The notes: generated by a model from the letters alone, not told the origin. Counted from the first letter of the stretch, positions 25,784 through 35,392 are shown. The stretch is DNA of 64,000 nt from Alloprevotella sp. Lung230 (GCF_014385435.1 NZ_JACSUD010000012.1:21482-85481), one strand, 5' to 3'. Numbers and translations are program-made.

Positions 25784-27526
25784 ATGAATATCCTCGAACT
25801 CAGCGAACAAGAAATTGCACGCCGCAACTCCCTCAACGAAATCCGCGCCTTGGGCATCGACCCCTATCCTGCCGCCGAATATCCCACCAACGCTTTCAGC
25901 GACGACATCCTCGCCAACTTCCGCGATGAGGAGGAAACGCCTCGCGAGGTGTGCGTGGCCGGCCGTATGATGGGACGCCGCGTGATGGGCAAAGCCACTT
26001 TCCTCGAACTGCTCGACTCTCGTGGTCGCATCCAAATCTACATCAGCCGCGATGAGATTTGCCCCGAAGAGGACAAGACGACGTACAACTCGCTCGTGAA
26101 GAAACTCCTCGACCTCGGCGATTTTGTCGGTGTCAAAGGCTACGTGTTCCGCACGAAAACAGGCGAAATCTCTGTTCACGCCCGCGAAATCACCCTCCTC
26201 TCCAAGAGCCTCAAACCGCTCCCCATGCCTAAGGAGAAGGACGGTGAAGTGTTCGACGCATTCTCCGATCCCGAATTGCGCTATCGCCGTCGCTACATTG
26301 ACCTTGTGGTCAATCCGCAGGTGAAGGACACCTTCTACAAGCGTGCAAAAGCCATCACTACCCTCCGCAGCATCCTCGACGAAGCGGGCTACACGGAGGT
26401 GGAAACCCCCACGTTGCAAAACATTCCCGGCGGTGCATCGGCGCGCCCCTTCATCACGCACTTCAACGCGCTCAATCAGCAGATGTATTGCCGCATCGCC
26501 ACCGAACTTTATCTCAAGCGGCTCATCGTGGGCGGATTTGAGGGCGTGTACGAAATCGGCAAAAACTTCCGCAACGAGGGTATGGACCGCACCCACAATC
26601 CCGAGTTCACCTGCATGGAGCTCTACGTTCAGTATAAAGACTATAACTGGATGATGGACTTCACCGAGCAGATGCTCGAGAAGATTTGCATCGCCGTGAA
26701 CGGCACTACCGAAACTGTGGTGGACGGCAAGACTATTAGTTTCAAAGCTCCTTATCGCCGTCTCCCCATCCTCGACGCCATCAAGGAGCAAACCGGCTAC
26801 GACCTCAACGGCATGAGCGAGGAGGAAATGCGCACCGTGGCCGAAAAGCTCGGCATCGAAGTGGACGAAACGATGGGCAAGGGTAAGCTCATCGACGAGA
26901 TTTTCGGTGAAACCTGCGAAGGCACGTTCATTCAGCCCACTTTCATCACCGACTACCCCGTGGAGATGTCGCCCCTGACGAAGATGCACCGCAGCAAACC
27001 CGGTCTGACGGAACGCTTCGAACTGATGGTTAACGGTAAGGAATTGGCCAATGCCTACTCCGAACTCAACGACCCCATCGACCAAGAAGAGCGTTTTGTA
27101 GAACAAATGCGCCTTGCTGACAAGGGCGATGACGAGGCGATGCTCATTGACCAAGATTTCCTGCGTGCCCTCCAATACGGTATGCCCCCCACTTCGGGCA
27201 TCGGCATCGGCATCGACCGCCTCGTCATGCTCCTCACGGGCAACACCGCCATTCAAGAAGTGCTCTTCTTCCCGCAGATGAAGCCCGAAAAGCTCGCTGC
27301 CAAAGACAAGGCCGAAGCCTACGCTCCCTATGGCATCGCGGCCGACCTCGTGCCGGTGCTTCAGAAGGTGGGCTACTATCTCGTGCAAGACCTCAGTGGT
27401 GCCAACCCGCAGAAGGTGCAACAGCAGATGGGCGAGGTGATCAAGAAGTTCAAACTCGACATCGAAAAGCCCTCCGTGGCCGACATCGCGGCGTGGGTGG
27501 AAGCCATCGACAAGACGGCACAATAA
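25784..27526 (+). CDS. lysS: Lysyl-tRNA synthetase, class II
   Basis: The 580 residues contain an OB-fold anticodon-binding domain (about 50-170, [19 protein letters not shown]) and a class II catalytic domain with motif 2 ([15 protein letters not shown] about 265-280) and motif 3 ([15 protein letters not shown] about 465-480). About 80 extra C-terminal residues ([20 protein letters not shown] onward) are present, as is usual in Bacteroidetes LysRS. The start at the ATG 25784 gives [10 protein letters not shown], the conserved beginning. It heads a rightward operon with gpsA 77 nt downstream. Confidence 0.97.
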   Translation: MNILELSEQEIARRNSLNEIRALGIDPYPAAEYPTNAFSDDILANFRDEEETPREVCVAGRMMGRRVMGKATFLELLDSRGRIQIYISRDEICPEEDKTTYNSLVKKLLDLGDFVGVKGYVFRTKTGEISVHAREITLLSKSLKPLPMPKEKDGEVFDAFSDPELRYRRRYIDLVVNPQVKDTFYKRAKAITTLRSILDEAGYTEVETPTLQNIPGGASARPFITHFNALNQQMYCRIATELYLKRLIVGGFEGVYEIGKNFRNEGMDRTHNPEFTCMELYVQYKDYNWMMDFTEQMLEKICIAVNGTTETVVDGKTISFKAPYRRLPILDAIKEQTGYDLNGMSEEEMRTVAEKLGIEVDETMGKGKLIDEIFGETCEGTFIQPTFITDYPVEMSPLTKMHRSKPGLTERFELMVNGKELANAYSELNDPIDQEERFVEQMRLADKGDDEAMLIDQDFLRALQYGMPPTSGIGIGIDRLVMLLTGNTAIQEVLFFPQMKPEKLAAKDKAEAYAPYGIAADLVPVLQKVGYYLVQDLSGANPQKVQQQMGEVIKKFKLDIEKPSVADIAAWVEAIDKTAQ

Positions 27527-27603
27527 GGAGAGGTTCATGCGACACGCCCTTTCGTTCGTCGCCTCTTTCTTCTTGTATTCCTCGTCTTTAACTCGCTAAC
27601 GTC

Positions 27604-28656
27604 ATGCCCAGTCTTAGTTCTTTTTTCGGTTTCGGCACTTCGTCCGAAGAGAACCGCCCCACAGAGTTTCCAGGAGCCATTGCCATCATCGGCAGTGGTT
27701 CGTGGGCAACTGCTGTGGCCAAAATCGTGTTGGAGAGTGTGCCCGAAATCTGGTGGTATGTGCGTCGCGAAGAGACCATCGATGATTTTAAGCGGATGGA
27801 ACACAATCCGTCCTACCTCACCACGGTGAAGTTTCCCATCGACCGCATCCACTTCTCGACGGACATCAACGAGGTGGTGCGTGAGGCCGATACGCTCATT
27901 TTCATCACTCCTTCGCCCTACCTCAAAGCGCAACTCAAGCGCCTCAAAGTGAAGCTCCACAACAAGTGCATCATGACGGCTATCAAGGGGATTGTGCCCG
28001 ATGAGAACGTGGTGTGCACGGAATACTTCCGCACGCAATATGGTGTGCCCGAGGAGCAACTGATGGTGCTGGGCGGGCCGAGCCATGCCGAGGAAGTGGC
28101 GCTCGACCGCCTCACCTACCTCACCGTGGGGTGTAGCAATGTGGAGCGAGCGCGAGTGATGGCCCATTTGCTAGCCAACCACTATGTCAAGACTTCCACG
28201 TCGGACGATGTGATTGGCATCGAATATGCGGCCGTGCTGAAGAACGTCTACGCCATCGCCGCCGGTATCTGTGCGGGCTTGAAGTATGGCGACAATTTCC
28301 TCTCCGTGCTCCTGTCGAGCGCTGTGCAGGAGATGCACCGTTTCCTCCGCGCTGTCTATCCCATCGAGCGCAACGTCTACGACAGTGCCTACTTGGGCGA
28401 CCTCCTCGTGACGGCCTACTCCAACTTCTCGCGCAATCGTGTGTTTGGGCAGATGATAGGGAAGGGCTACAGCGTGAAGAGTGCGCAGATGGAGATGGAG
28501 ATGATTGCCGAAGGCTATTACGGCGTGAAGTGCATGAAGAGCATCAACCGCCGCCACCACGTCAATATGCCCATCCTCGATGCGGTCTACAACATCCTCT
28601 ACGAGCGCATTTCGCCCACCATCGAAATCAAACTCCTCACCGACTCTTTGCGATAA
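27604..28656 (+). CDS. gpsA: NAD(P)H-dependent glycerol-3-phosphate dehydrogenase
   Basis: Makes sn-glycerol-3-phosphate for phospholipids. The 350 residues include a Rossmann motif IIGSGSWATAVAK (about 28-40), the TAIKGIV segment with a conserved Lys, GGPSHAEEVA (family GPs.A.E pattern) and IEYAAVLKNVYAIAAG containing the catalytic Lys. The pairing with lysS recurs in Bacteroidales. The next gene is ndh, 33 nt downstream. Confidence 0.94.
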   Translation: MPSLSSFFGFGTSSEENRPTEFPGAIAIIGSGSWATAVAKIVLESVPEIWWYVRREETIDDFKRMEHNPSYLTTVKFPIDRIHFSTDINEVVREADTLIFITPSPYLKAQLKRLKVKLHNKCIMTAIKGIVPDENVVCTEYFRTQYGVPEEQLMVLGGPSHAEEVALDRLTYLTVGCSNVERARVMAHLLANHYVKTSTSDDVIGIEYAAVLKNVYAIAAGICAGLKYGDNFLSVLLSSAVQEMHRFLRAVYPIERNVYDSAYLGDLLVTAYSNFSRNRVFGQMIGKGYSVKSAQMEMEMIAEGYYGVKCMKSINRRHHVNMPILDAVYNILYERISPTIEIKLLTDSLR

Positions 28657-28689
28657 CCACACCAACTTCAACAGACTTATACTGAAACT

Positions 28690-30054
28690 ATGGCTTTCAA
28701 CCTCCCCAAAACCGACAAAAAGCGCGTCGTCATCGTAGGTGGTGGCTTTGGCGGTCTCAAACTGGCCAACAAACTCCGCAACTCCGACTTCCAAGTGGTC
28801 TTGGTGGACCGCAACAACTACCACCAGTTTCCTCCGCTCATCTACCAAATTGCCTCGGCCGGCATCGAGCCGAGTAGTATTTCTTTCCCGTTCCGCAAAA
28901 TCTTCCAGAAGCGCGACAACTTCTTCTTCCGTATGGCAGAGGTGCGGAGCGTCTTTCCGGAGCAAAACATCCTCCAAACCTCCATCGGCAAGGTGCGCTA
29001 CGACTATCTCGTGCTCGCAGCGGGTACCACAACCAATTTCTTCGGCAACAAAAATGTCGAGGAACACGCCATTCCGATGAAGAACGTGAGTGAGGCGATG
29101 GGATTACGCAATGCGCTGCTCGAAAACTTTGAACGCGCTCTCACCTGCGCTTCCGAAACGGAACGTCAGGAGTTGCTCAACGTGGTCATCGTGGGCGGCG
29201 GCGCCACGGGAGTGGAAGTGGCCGGCGCACTCTCGGAGATGAAAAATCACGTCCTGCCGAAGGACTATCCCGATATGCCGTCGAGCCTGATGAACATTTA
29301 CCTCATCGAGGCCGGAACGCGTTTGCTCCCCGCCATGAGCGAACAAACCTCGCAACACGTGCTCAACTATCTGCGCAAGATGGGGGTGAACGTGTTGCTC
29401 AACAAGATGGTGACGGACTACGATCACCACCGCGTCATCCTCAAAGACGGCAGCCAGATTGCCACACGCACCTTTATCTGGGTGAGCGGTGTGGCCGCAG
29501 AGAAGATTACCAACCTCGACGGCGAACACCTCGGACGAGGCGCACGCATCATCGTGGACGAACACAACCGCGTGAAGGGTTTTGACAACATTTTCTCCAT
29601 CGGCGACCAATGTATCATGCCCGAAGGCGATCCCAACTATCCCGGTGGGCATCCGCAGTTGGCGCAAGTGGCCATTCAGCAAGGAAAACTCTTGGCGCGC
29701 AACCTCAAAGCGCTGGAGAAGGGCAAGTCGCTCAAATCCTTCCGCTACCGCAACCTCGGTGCAATGGCCACGGTGGGACGCAACCGCGCCGTAGCGGAGT
29801 TCAGCACGATGAAGATGGCTGGTTTCTGGGCTTGGATCATGTGGCTCGTGGTGCATCTGCGCTCCATCCTCGGTATCCGTAACAAGAGCATCGTCCTCTT
29901 CAACTGGGTGTGGAACTATTTCTCCTACGCTCAATCGCTGCGCTTCATCGTCTACGCCCGCAAAGCCAAAGAGGTGGTAGACCGCCAAGCACGCCTCGCC
30001 TCGCAACACTGGGGCAACGACCTCAACAGCAAGGGCGTCGATGCCGAAGAATAA
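28690..30054 (+). CDS. ndh: Type II NADH dehydrogenase (NDH-2)
   Basis: Membrane-associated flavoprotein passing electrons from NADH to quinone without pumping. The 454 residues carry an FAD-binding VVIVGGGFGGLKLA at about 13-26 and an NADH-binding VVIVGGGATGVEVAGALSE at about 168-186. GDQCIMPEGDPNYPGGHPQLAQVA near 315 is the quinone-side and second FAD contact. Hydrophobic C-terminal helices (WAWIMWLVVHLRSILGI) can hold it to the membrane. It sits mid-operon between gpsA and queC. Confidence 0.9.
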   Translation: MAFNLPKTDKKRVVIVGGGFGGLKLANKLRNSDFQVVLVDRNNYHQFPPLIYQIASAGIEPSSISFPFRKIFQKRDNFFFRMAEVRSVFPEQNILQTSIGKVRYDYLVLAAGTTTNFFGNKNVEEHAIPMKNVSEAMGLRNALLENFERALTCASETERQELLNVVIVGGGATGVEVAGALSEMKNHVLPKDYPDMPSSLMNIYLIEAGTRLLPAMSEQTSQHVLNYLRKMGVNVLLNKMVTDYDHHRVILKDGSQIATRTFIWVSGVAAEKITNLDGEHLGRGARIIVDEHNRVKGFDNIFSIGDQCIMPEGDPNYPGGHPQLAQVAIQQGKLLARNLKALEKGKSLKSFRYRNLGAMATVGRNRAVAEFSTMKMAGFWAWIMWLVVHLRSILGIRNKSIVLFNWVWNYFSYAQSLRFIVYARKAKEVVDRQARLASQHWGNDLNSKGVDAEE

Positions 30055-30084
30055 TCTCGCCCTCTCCCAACTCACAAGAACTTT

Positions 30085-30735
30085 ATGAAAAGAAACAAAG
30101 CGCTTGTCGTGCTCTCGGGCGGACAAGATTCTACCACCTGCCTCTTTTGGGCGCTTCGCCATTTTGAAGAGGTACACGCCCTCTCCTTCACCTACGGGCA
30201 GAAGCACGCGCAGGAGGTCGACATCGCCCGCACCATCTGCCAAGAGCAAAACGTGCCGTTCGAGGTGATGGACATCCCCCTCATCGGGCAGCTCGGACGC
30301 AACTCCCTCACCGACACTTCCATGGAGATGGACACGGAAAAACCTTCCGACAGTCCTCCCAACACTTTCGTACCAGGCCGCAACCTCTTCTTTTTGAGCA
30401 TCGCCGCCGTCCACGCTCGCGAGAAGGGCATCTTCGACCTCATCACTGGTGTGGGACAAACCGACTTTTCCGGTTATCCCGACTGCCGCGACGCCTTCAT
30501 CAAGAGCCTGAACGTCACACTCAACCTCGCCATGGATGAGCAATTCTGCATCCACACGCCGCTCATGTGGCTCGATAAAGCACAAACTTGGGCGCTGGCC
30601 GACAAACTCGGCGTGCTCGACCTCATCCGCCACCGCACCCTCACTTGCTACAACGGCATCGTGGGCGATGGCTGCGGCGAATGTCCCGCCTGCAAGCTCC
30701 GCAATGCCGGATTGCAGCAATATCTCCACCCCTAA
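30085..30735 (+). CDS. queC: 7-cyano-7-deazaguanine synthase
   Basis: ATP-dependent conversion of 7-carboxy-7-deazaguanine to preQ0 in queuosine synthesis. The 216 residues have an N-terminal PP-loop [16 protein letters not shown] (about 7-22) and the zinc-site cysteines [11 protein letters not shown] near the C-terminus. queF follows after 12 nt; queD and queE are not in this window. Confidence 0.95.
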   Translation: MKRNKALVVLSGGQDSTTCLFWALRHFEEVHALSFTYGQKHAQEVDIARTICQEQNVPFEVMDIPLIGQLGRNSLTDTSMEMDTEKPSDSPPNTFVPGRNLFFLSIAAVHAREKGIFDLITGVGQTDFSGYPDCRDAFIKSLNVTLNLAMDEQFCIHTPLMWLDKAQTWALADKLGVLDLIRHRTLTCYNGIVGDGCGECPACKLRNAGLQQYLHP

Positions 30736-30747
30736 TTCCCCTCCACC

Positions 30748-31212
30748 ATGTCCCAACGCGAAACAGAAGGCTTGCAGCACCTCGGCAGCCAGGGCACAAA
30801 ATACCCCACCGACTACGCCCCCGAAATGCTTGAGTCGTTCGTCAACAAACACCCCGACAACGACTACTGGGTGCGCTTCAACTGTCCCGAATTTACGTCC
30901 CTCTGTCCCATCACCGGACAGCCCGACTATGCCGAAATCCGCATCGCCTACATCCCCGACGTCCGTATGGTCGAGAGCAAGAGCCTCAAACTCTACCTCT
31001 TCTCCTTCCGCAACCACGGCGACTTCCACGAGGATTGTGTTAATATCATCATGAAGGACCTCATCCGCCTCATGGACCCGAAATACATCGAAGTGACCGG
31101 CCTCTTCACCCCTCGCGGCGGCATCAGCATCTTCCCCTATGCCAACTACGGCCGCCCCGGCACAAAGTTTGAAAAGCTCGCCGAATACCGCTTGCAACAA
31201 CACGATCTCTAA
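30748..31212 (+). CDS. queF: NADPH-dependent 7-cyano-7-deazaguanine reductase
   Basis: Reduces preQ0 to preQ1. At 154 residues it is the short, unimodular (YkvM-type) form. [16 protein letters not shown] near 47-62 contains the catalytic Cys and the conserved Asp, and [20 protein letters not shown] near 75-94 is the family signature. It follows queC and shows the last two preQ1 steps are co-transcribed. Confidence 0.96.
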   Translation: MSQRETEGLQHLGSQGTKYPTDYAPEMLESFVNKHPDNDYWVRFNCPEFTSLCPITGQPDYAEIRIAYIPDVRMVESKSLKLYLFSFRNHGDFHEDCVNIIMKDLIRLMDPKYIEVTGLFTPRGGISIFPYANYGRPGTKFEKLAEYRLQQHDL

Positions 31213-31222
31213 GCCCCATCTC

Positions 31223-31522
31223 ATGCAGCGCTTTCTTCGCTTCCTCAACCTCCTCTGGTCCGGCCGCTGCTGGCTGACCACGCTTTTCTTCATTGTCGTT
31301 GTAGGCTTTGTCGACCACAACAGTTTTCTCAATCTCTTCTTCCTGTTGCAGAAAAACAGCGAACTCAAAGAGGAGATTGCCTACTACGAACAGCAATATG
31401 CCGAAGACAGCAAAGCCCTCCGCCTGCTCAACACCTCGGCCGAGGCGGTGGAGAAGGTGGCGCGCGTCAATCTCCTCATGAAAAACGACAACGAAGACGT
31501 CTACGTCGTCGTCGAAGAATAG
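31223..31522 (+). CDS. FtsB/DivIC-type septum protein
   Basis: A 99-residue single-pass membrane protein: short cytoplasmic N-terminus, one helix (LTTLFFIVVVGFVDHNSFL) and a coiled coil (LLQKNSELKEEIAYYEQQYAEDSKALRLL). The later AEAVEKVARVNLLMK and acidic tail are typical of the DivIC/FtsB family that forms the FtsQ-B-L divisome complex. The start is the ATG at 31223, 10 nt after queF; upstream in-frame sequence overlaps queF. Confidence 0.85.
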   Translation: MQRFLRFLNLLWSGRCWLTTLFFIVVVGFVDHNSFLNLFFLLQKNSELKEEIAYYEQQYAEDSKALRLLNTSAEAVEKVARVNLLMKNDNEDVYVVVEE

Positions 31523-31601
31523 TTGGTAAATCATTGGCCAATCCTTGTCAAAGCACCACTATCGAAGTTCAGTTGCAAAAATCTCCATTCCCCCACCGCT
31601 C

Positions 31602-31982
31602 GTGAAACCCCTCACCTCCCTCCAAAACCTCATCTACCAAATCGGTGGCATCCTGCTCATCGTGGGCGCCATTCTCCCCGTTGTTCCCTCCCTCACCGCC
31701 TTTGCGCCCTACGTCTTCACCACGGGCAGCCTGATGTTTGCCACCATGCAACTGCAACAGCGCTACCAGGGGTGCGACATCACCGTGCGCCGCTTGCGTC
31801 GGCAGCAAATCGTGGGCGCATTTCTGCTCCTCATCTCTGCCTGCTTGATGCTGATGAAGTGGTTTCACCTCGGTCCGCTCCGTGGCGACGAATGGAAACT
31901 CACGTTGGCCATCGCCGCCCTCTTGCAACTTTACACCGCTTTCCGTCTGCCAGCTGCTCTTCGTAAGTCGGAGGAACAATAG
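31602..31982 (+). CDS. Small conserved four-helix membrane protein of unknown function
   Basis: A GTG at 31602 gives 126 residues starting VKPLTSLQNLIYQIGG (read as Met); an earlier TTG at 31545 is less likely. Hydrophobic segments are IGGILLIVGAILPVVPSLTA, YVFTTGSLMFATMQL, IVGAFLLLISACLMLMKW and a final LAIAALLQLYTAFRLPAAL. No motif identifies a function. It is the last gene of the lysS operon, 79 nt after divIC, and is followed by a strong terminator. Confidence 0.65.
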   Translation: MKPLTSLQNLIYQIGGILLIVGAILPVVPSLTAFAPYVFTTGSLMFATMQLQQRYQGCDITVRRLRRQQIVGAFLLLISACLMLMKWFHLGPLRGDEWKLTLAIAALLQLYTAFRLPAALRKSEEQ

Positions 31983-32006
31983 CATCTACCTCTTCGCAGA
32001 AGACGT

Positions 32007-32058
32007 AAGAAAGACTGTGCTCCACCTTTCACCGGGTGGAACACAGTCTTTCTTTTTT
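32007..32058 (+). terminator. Terminator of the lysS operon
   Basis: aagaaagactgtg (32007-32019) pairs with cacagtctttctt, with an inner tccacc/ggtgga stem, followed by a T run to 32058. Confidence 0.8.
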
Positions 32059-32126
32059 GGGCAATGGCAAAAAAGAGACCTTCTCTTCAAGCCGCGGAAA
32101 AGCAGCATAAGAGCCATCACCTCTTG

Positions 32127-32165
32127 CAAAAACAAAGCGATGCACAACATTCATTGCACATCGCT
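32127..32165 (-). terminator. Terminator of the Cys/Lys-repeat gene
   Basis: Stem agcgatg..caa (32136-32147) with ttg..catcgct (32154-32165), a 2-bp internal mismatch, followed on the minus strand by TTTGTTTTTG. Confidence 0.6.
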
Positions 32166-32194
32166 CGTCTATCCAAAGAGGCGGGAGAAGAAGA

Positions 32195-32455
32195 TTACTT
32201 CTTGTCGCAGGCTTTCTTGTCACAAGCCTTCTTGTCGCCCTTGCAGCACTTCTTTTCACCGGCTTTCTTATCGCAGGCTTTCTTGTCGCAAGCCTTCTTG
32301 TCGCAGGTTTTCTTGTCGTCTTTCTTGCCGTCACAGGCCTTCTTGCAGCAAGTCTTTTCTTCCTTCTTCTGTTCTTGGGGAGCTTGTGCCATTGCGCTGA
32401 CACCGAAAGAGAGCATACCAACGAGGAGGAGGCTCTTGATTACATTGAGTTTCAT
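32195..32455 (-). CDS. Small exported Cys/Lys-rich repeat protein
   Basis: The 86 residues open with a signal peptide (MKLNVIKSLLLVGMLSFGVS AMAQ, cleavage near 24). The mature part is almost entirely Lys, Cys, Asp and Ala in tandem ACDKK units (about seven, some varied as TCDKK, GDKK, ECKK-like), with two CC pairs (TCCKK, KCCKG). No globular domain is likely. With about 12 Cys in 62 residues it could bind thiophilic metals in the periplasm or be a cross-linked envelope peptide; neither is shown. The gene has its own promoter (32505-32536) and terminator, which supports it being real. The tandem units suggest length variation by slippage. Confidence 0.75.
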   Translation of the reverse strand: MKLNVIKSLLLVGMLSFGVSAMAQAPQEQKKEEKTCCKKACDGKKDDKKTCDKKACDKKACDKKAGEKKCCKGDKKACDKKACDKK

Positions 32456-32504
32456 AGAGATAATATTTTTGATGATTTACGATACGAACTATCCGTATCC
32501 GCTA

Positions 32505-32536
32505 CAAAAGTATTTCTTTTTGCTCAAATCACCAAA
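32505..32536 (-). promoter_or_regulatory. Promoter of the Cys/Lys-repeat gene
   Basis: Minus strand TTTG (32533-32536), 20-nt spacer, TACTTTTG (32505-32512), 50 nt upstream of the start. Confidence 0.7.
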
Positions 32537-32628
32537 CAAACCACCGACGAACTTCGTTTTTTTGAGTTTTATATGCAGGTGTAGAGTTTTGTTTAGAAAA
32601 TCGACCTTTTTCCGTGGACGCCTTGCGA

Positions 32629-33111
32629 CTATTTTCTACTCGTCGGTCGAAGCGTTTCGAGCAGTTGTGTGCAGGCATCGTCGCAGAGGTCGATGACCAA
32701 GTCGAAGTCGGCCGCATCGCCATAATAGGGATCGGGAATGGAGGCGTAATCCGGATGGTGTGTGAGATAGTCGGAGAGCAACACCACCCGCTCCATATCC
32801 TCGGGGCGGGGCGCGAGGTTGCGCAAGCGGCGCAGATTGTCGGCATCCATCGCCACAATGAGATCGAAACGTTGGAAATCGGCCGCCTGCATCGGTCGGG
32901 AGCGATGAGTGAGGCGCAGCCCTCGATGGGCGGCAGCAGTGCGCATACGGACATCGGGAAGTTCTCCCTCGTGATAGTCAATCATGCCGGCAGAGTCGAT
33001 GTGAGGAAAGTGGGCTTCGAGTTGCGCTTGTTTCACCTTTTGTCGAAACACCTCCTCCGCCAAGGGAGAACGACAGATGTTGCCCAAACAGATAAAGAGG
33101 ATGTTCATCAT
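32629..33111 (-). CDS. Low-molecular-weight protein tyrosine phosphatase
   Basis: A 160-residue cytoplasmic phosphatase. The CX5R loop is CLGNICRS (Cys8 to Arg14) at the N-terminus; the general-acid loop DPYYGDAADF is near 128. Such enzymes often reverse bacterial tyrosine kinases that control polysaccharide export. The ATG at 33111 shares one base with the TGA of the upstream acetyltransferase (TGATG), so the two are translationally coupled. A second ATG follows at 33108. Confidence 0.92.
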   Translation of the reverse strand: MMNILFICLGNICRSPLAEEVFRQKVKQAQLEAHFPHIDSAGMIDYHEGELPDVRMRTAAAHRGLRLTHRSRPMQAADFQRFDLIVAMDADNLRRLRNLAPRPEDMERVVLLSDYLTHHPDYASIPDPYYGDAADFDLVIDLCDDACTQLLETLRPTSRK

Positions 33112-33683
33112 CAAGAGAGATTAGAGGGATTAGACAGTGTGCGCACCACGCGGCAGGGGTTGCCCACGGCCACCGAGTTGTCGGGGATGTCGCGCACCAC
33201 CACGCTGCCGGCTCCGATGGTCACATTGTGGCCGATGGTCACGCCCGGCAGGATGGTCGTGCCGCCGCCAATCCATACGTTGTCGCCGATGGTCACAGGA
33301 CGTGCCCACTCGCGACGCGAGTTGCGCTCCTCCACGTTCGTACTGTGGCAGGCGGTGTAGATGCTCACATTCGGCCCGATGAAGCAGTCGTCGCCGATGG
33401 TGACGCGCGCTTCGTCGAGAATGACGAGGTTGAAATTGGCAAAGAAGCGTTCGCCCACCGAGATGTTGCAGCCATAGTCGCAACGGAAAGGCTGATTGAT
33501 GTTGATTTCTTCGCCCGTCCGCCCGAGGATAGACTTGATGAGGACGGTGCGTTCCGCGAGTTGCGAGGGACGCAGCGCGTTGTAGTCGTAGAGCGCATCG
33601 TGGCAGTCCACGATGTGCCCCACCAACTCCGGGTCGGCCGCATCGTAAACGTGCCCGGCAAGCATTTTTTCTTCTTCGGTCAT
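33111..33683 (-). CDS. Maltose/galactoside O-acetyltransferase-like (hexapeptide repeat)
   Basis: The 190 residues include the N-terminal Mac domain (MTEEEKMLAGHVYDAADPEL) and left-handed beta-helix hexapeptides (VTIGDDCFIGPNVSIYTACH, VTIGDNVWIGGGTTILPGV, VTIGHNVTIGAGSVVVRDIP). They contain the catalytic His in YTACHSTN. It transfers acetyl from acetyl-CoA to a sugar hydroxyl; the true acceptor is uncertain in this family. The start at 33683 begins the conserved MTEEEKML; a longer frame to 33782 runs into the upstream gene. Confidence 0.9.
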   Translation of the reverse strand: MTEEEKMLAGHVYDAADPELVGHIVDCHDALYDYNALRPSQLAERTVLIKSILGRTGEEININQPFRCDYGCNISVGERFFANFNLVILDEARVTIGDDCFIGPNVSIYTACHSTNVEERNSRREWARPVTIGDNVWIGGGTTILPGVTIGHNVTIGAGSVVVRDIPDNSVAVGNPCRVVRTLSNPSNLS

Positions 33684-33715
33684 GATCTTCAAGTTCGTTT
33701 TTGTGTGCAGTTTTT

Positions 33716-34300
33716 TCAAAGTCTCTTTTTCGCCATCGCTTTCAACGCATTGCGTTGAGCCGCAGCGATCGCCGGCGAACAAGGGGCGTCATCGAGCCCA
33801 TGCAGGAGCGCCTTCAGTTCGCATTGCACTTCTGGAAAATGGTGGGTGATTACCATCGCCAGTTTGATGCAAAGGGCAGGAAGATGCGTGTTTTCTTCGG
33901 TCGGTGCAATGCGCTGCATGCAGAAGTCGAGCAACTTCATGAGCGTGGGCGAAAGGCGGGCTTCAGCCTGTGCCGGTGTGAGCGACCGCGGCAGGAACTG
34001 TTCCAGCAGGTGGAGCACTGTGGTGAGCCAAAGACGCCGCAGGGTGCTGTCGTGAGTGTTCATCGCACAATCTGCCAGCCCCTCGAGGTGCGGTCGTAGG
34101 CGCAAGAGCGTCTTCCCCTTCAAGTGGGAGGCCACCCAAGCCGCGTTGATGGTGCAACGCCCTTCGTTGCCCAGCAGGAGTTTGAGCCAAGCGGCCCATA
34201 AGTCGGAAGAGGCCGCCGCTTCAAGCCGAGCACAAGTCTGCTTGACTTCCAGCAGCGTGAAGCGGTGGTCGAAGGTGGAGAGAAGTGGTGAGGTCTTCAT
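33716..34300 (-). CDS. Conserved hypothetical helical protein
   Basis: The 194 residues are largely alpha-helical and Leu/Ala rich, without signal peptide or membrane helix (MKTSPLLSTFDHRFTLLEVK...). No motif was recognised; the periodic leucines (LRRLWLTTVLHLLEQFL, LMKLLDFCMQRIAP) suggest a HEAT-like or alpha-solenoid fold. Lies 32 nt upstream of the acetyltransferase gene and directly downstream of element copy 4. Confidence 0.6.
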   Translation of the reverse strand: MKTSPLLSTFDHRFTLLEVKQTCARLEAAASSDLWAAWLKLLLGNEGRCTINAAWVASHLKGKTLLRLRPHLEGLADCAMNTHDSTLRRLWLTTVLHLLEQFLPRSLTPAQAEARLSPTLMKLLDFCMQRIAPTEENTHLPALCIKLAMVITHHFPEVQCELKALLHGLDDAPCSPAIAAAQRNALKAMAKKRL

Positions 34301-34323
34301 TAGGGAAGCGGGTACGTTTCTTT

Positions 34324-34737
34324 ACGCGCGTGCGCGTATACACTCTATATAGTGTGCGTTTTTTGCCTTCACTCCTTCACCGATAGTAGAAATCTTTTGA
34401 TTTTCAGGAAGTTTCGGGTGAAGGCAAATCTTTCCTTTGCCTTCACCCGAAGCCCAATTCCGTATTCTCTAAGTGTGATAGGCACTTGGGGGAGAACAGA
34501 ATTTGCTTTCACCAATAGGCTGTTGATAATCAGTGTATTAAATCGAAAGGTGAAGGCAGTGAAGGAAAAAAACACAAACTATAATAGTGTACGCGCGTGC
34601 GCGCGAGGGAAAATAAGGCGAAAGTCCGGCGCTTGCCGTGGTGGCAAGCCGGCAGCGACATCGAGGGGTGCAGCGAAAACTACCTCAGAGATAAATTCAC
34701 CCGGCTCAGAGATAGAAAGAACTACCTCTGAGGTAGA
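34324..34737. repeat. Dispersed inverted-arm element, copy 4
   Basis: Arms 34324-34382 (acgcgcgtgcgcgtatacac ... ttgccttcactccttcacc) and 34549-34608 (aggtgaaggcagtgaagg ... acgcgcgtgcgcgcgag), with inner gggtgaaggcaaa / tttgccttcaccc (34417-34448). The palindrome region is 34679-34735 with two variant units (ctcagagataaa, ctcagagatag) before ctacctctgaggtag. No gene in 34301-34909. Confidence 0.8.
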
Positions 34738-34787
34738 TGCGGTCCACCCTGAGAACGAAGATTCCGGCAAAGTCAGATACTCCCCCC

Positions 34788-34845
34788 AAAAAAAACATCA
34801 GCATGCGTAGAGGAGAAAGCAAATTTCCCCCTCTACGCATGCTGA
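34788..34845 (-). terminator. Terminator of argR
   Basis: Perfect 16-bp stem 34798-34813 with 34830-34845 (tcagcatgcgtagagg), then a TTTTTTTGGGG tract on the minus strand. 65 nt past the argR stop. Confidence 0.75.
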
Positions 34846-34909
34846 ACGATGTGCCACAAGATGGTCCATCCCGGCTGTGCGTGAGGGCGGGACGGCAGGA
34901 TGGGGCAGA

Positions 34910-35392
34910 TTAGAGCAGGATACTCTTGACCGCGGGCAGTACCACGGCCAGTTCATCAATCACCTGTTGGCGGTCTACACCTTCGCGCATGATGGCCAAG
35001 ATGGTGTCGTCGCCGGCAAGAGTACCGCAGATGGTCTCAAAGCGGTGGCTGTCGATTTCGGTGGTGATGCCGGCGGCATAGCCGGGACGAGTGTGCATCA
35101 CAACGATGTTGCCGGAAAACTCCAATCCCAAGAATCCGGTGTTGCGCAGAAACTCGGGCACATCGGCCGAGATTTTGCGGCGGTAGAGGGGGTTTTCGGG
35201 CAGGATGTAGCGATAGCCGCTCATGCTGGCCACTTTCGCCGCCTTGAGTTTTTGCAAGTCGCGCGAGAGGGTGGCTTGTGTCACTTTGTAGCCTTCGGCA
35301 GCCAATTCTTTGAGCAGCGCTTCTTGGCTGCCGATTTCGGTGTTGGTCAGGATGAGGCGGAGCACCTCCATGCGGTCACTTCTTGATTTCAT
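34910..35392 (-). CDS. argR: Arginine repressor ArgR
   Basis: The 160 residues carry an N-terminal winged helix (about 1-75, with TQATLSRDLQKLKAAKV as recognition region) and a C-terminal arginine-binding hexamerisation domain ending with GTLAGDDTILAIMRE (the GDDT segment contacts arginine in the family). It should repress arginine synthesis genes when arginine is plentiful. No arg biosynthesis gene lies nearby. Its own promoter is 29 nt upstream and it is monocistronic. Confidence 0.94.
   Translation of the reverse strand: MKSRSDRMEVLRLILTNTEIGSQEALLKELAAEGYKVTQATLSRDLQKLKAAKVASMSGYRYILPENPLYRRKISADVPEFLRNTGFLGLEFSGNIVVMHTRPGYAAGITTEIDSHRFETICGTLAGDDTILAIMREGVDRQQVIDELAVVLPAVKSILL

Noticed and set aside
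30055..30084. preQ1 riboswitch ahead of queC
   Set aside because: Only 30 nt separate ndh and queC, too short for an aptamer and without its sequence marks.
29104..31368. 754-residue minus-strand frame across ndh, queC and queF
   Set aside because: Same reason: it is antisense to three enzymes with clear motifs.
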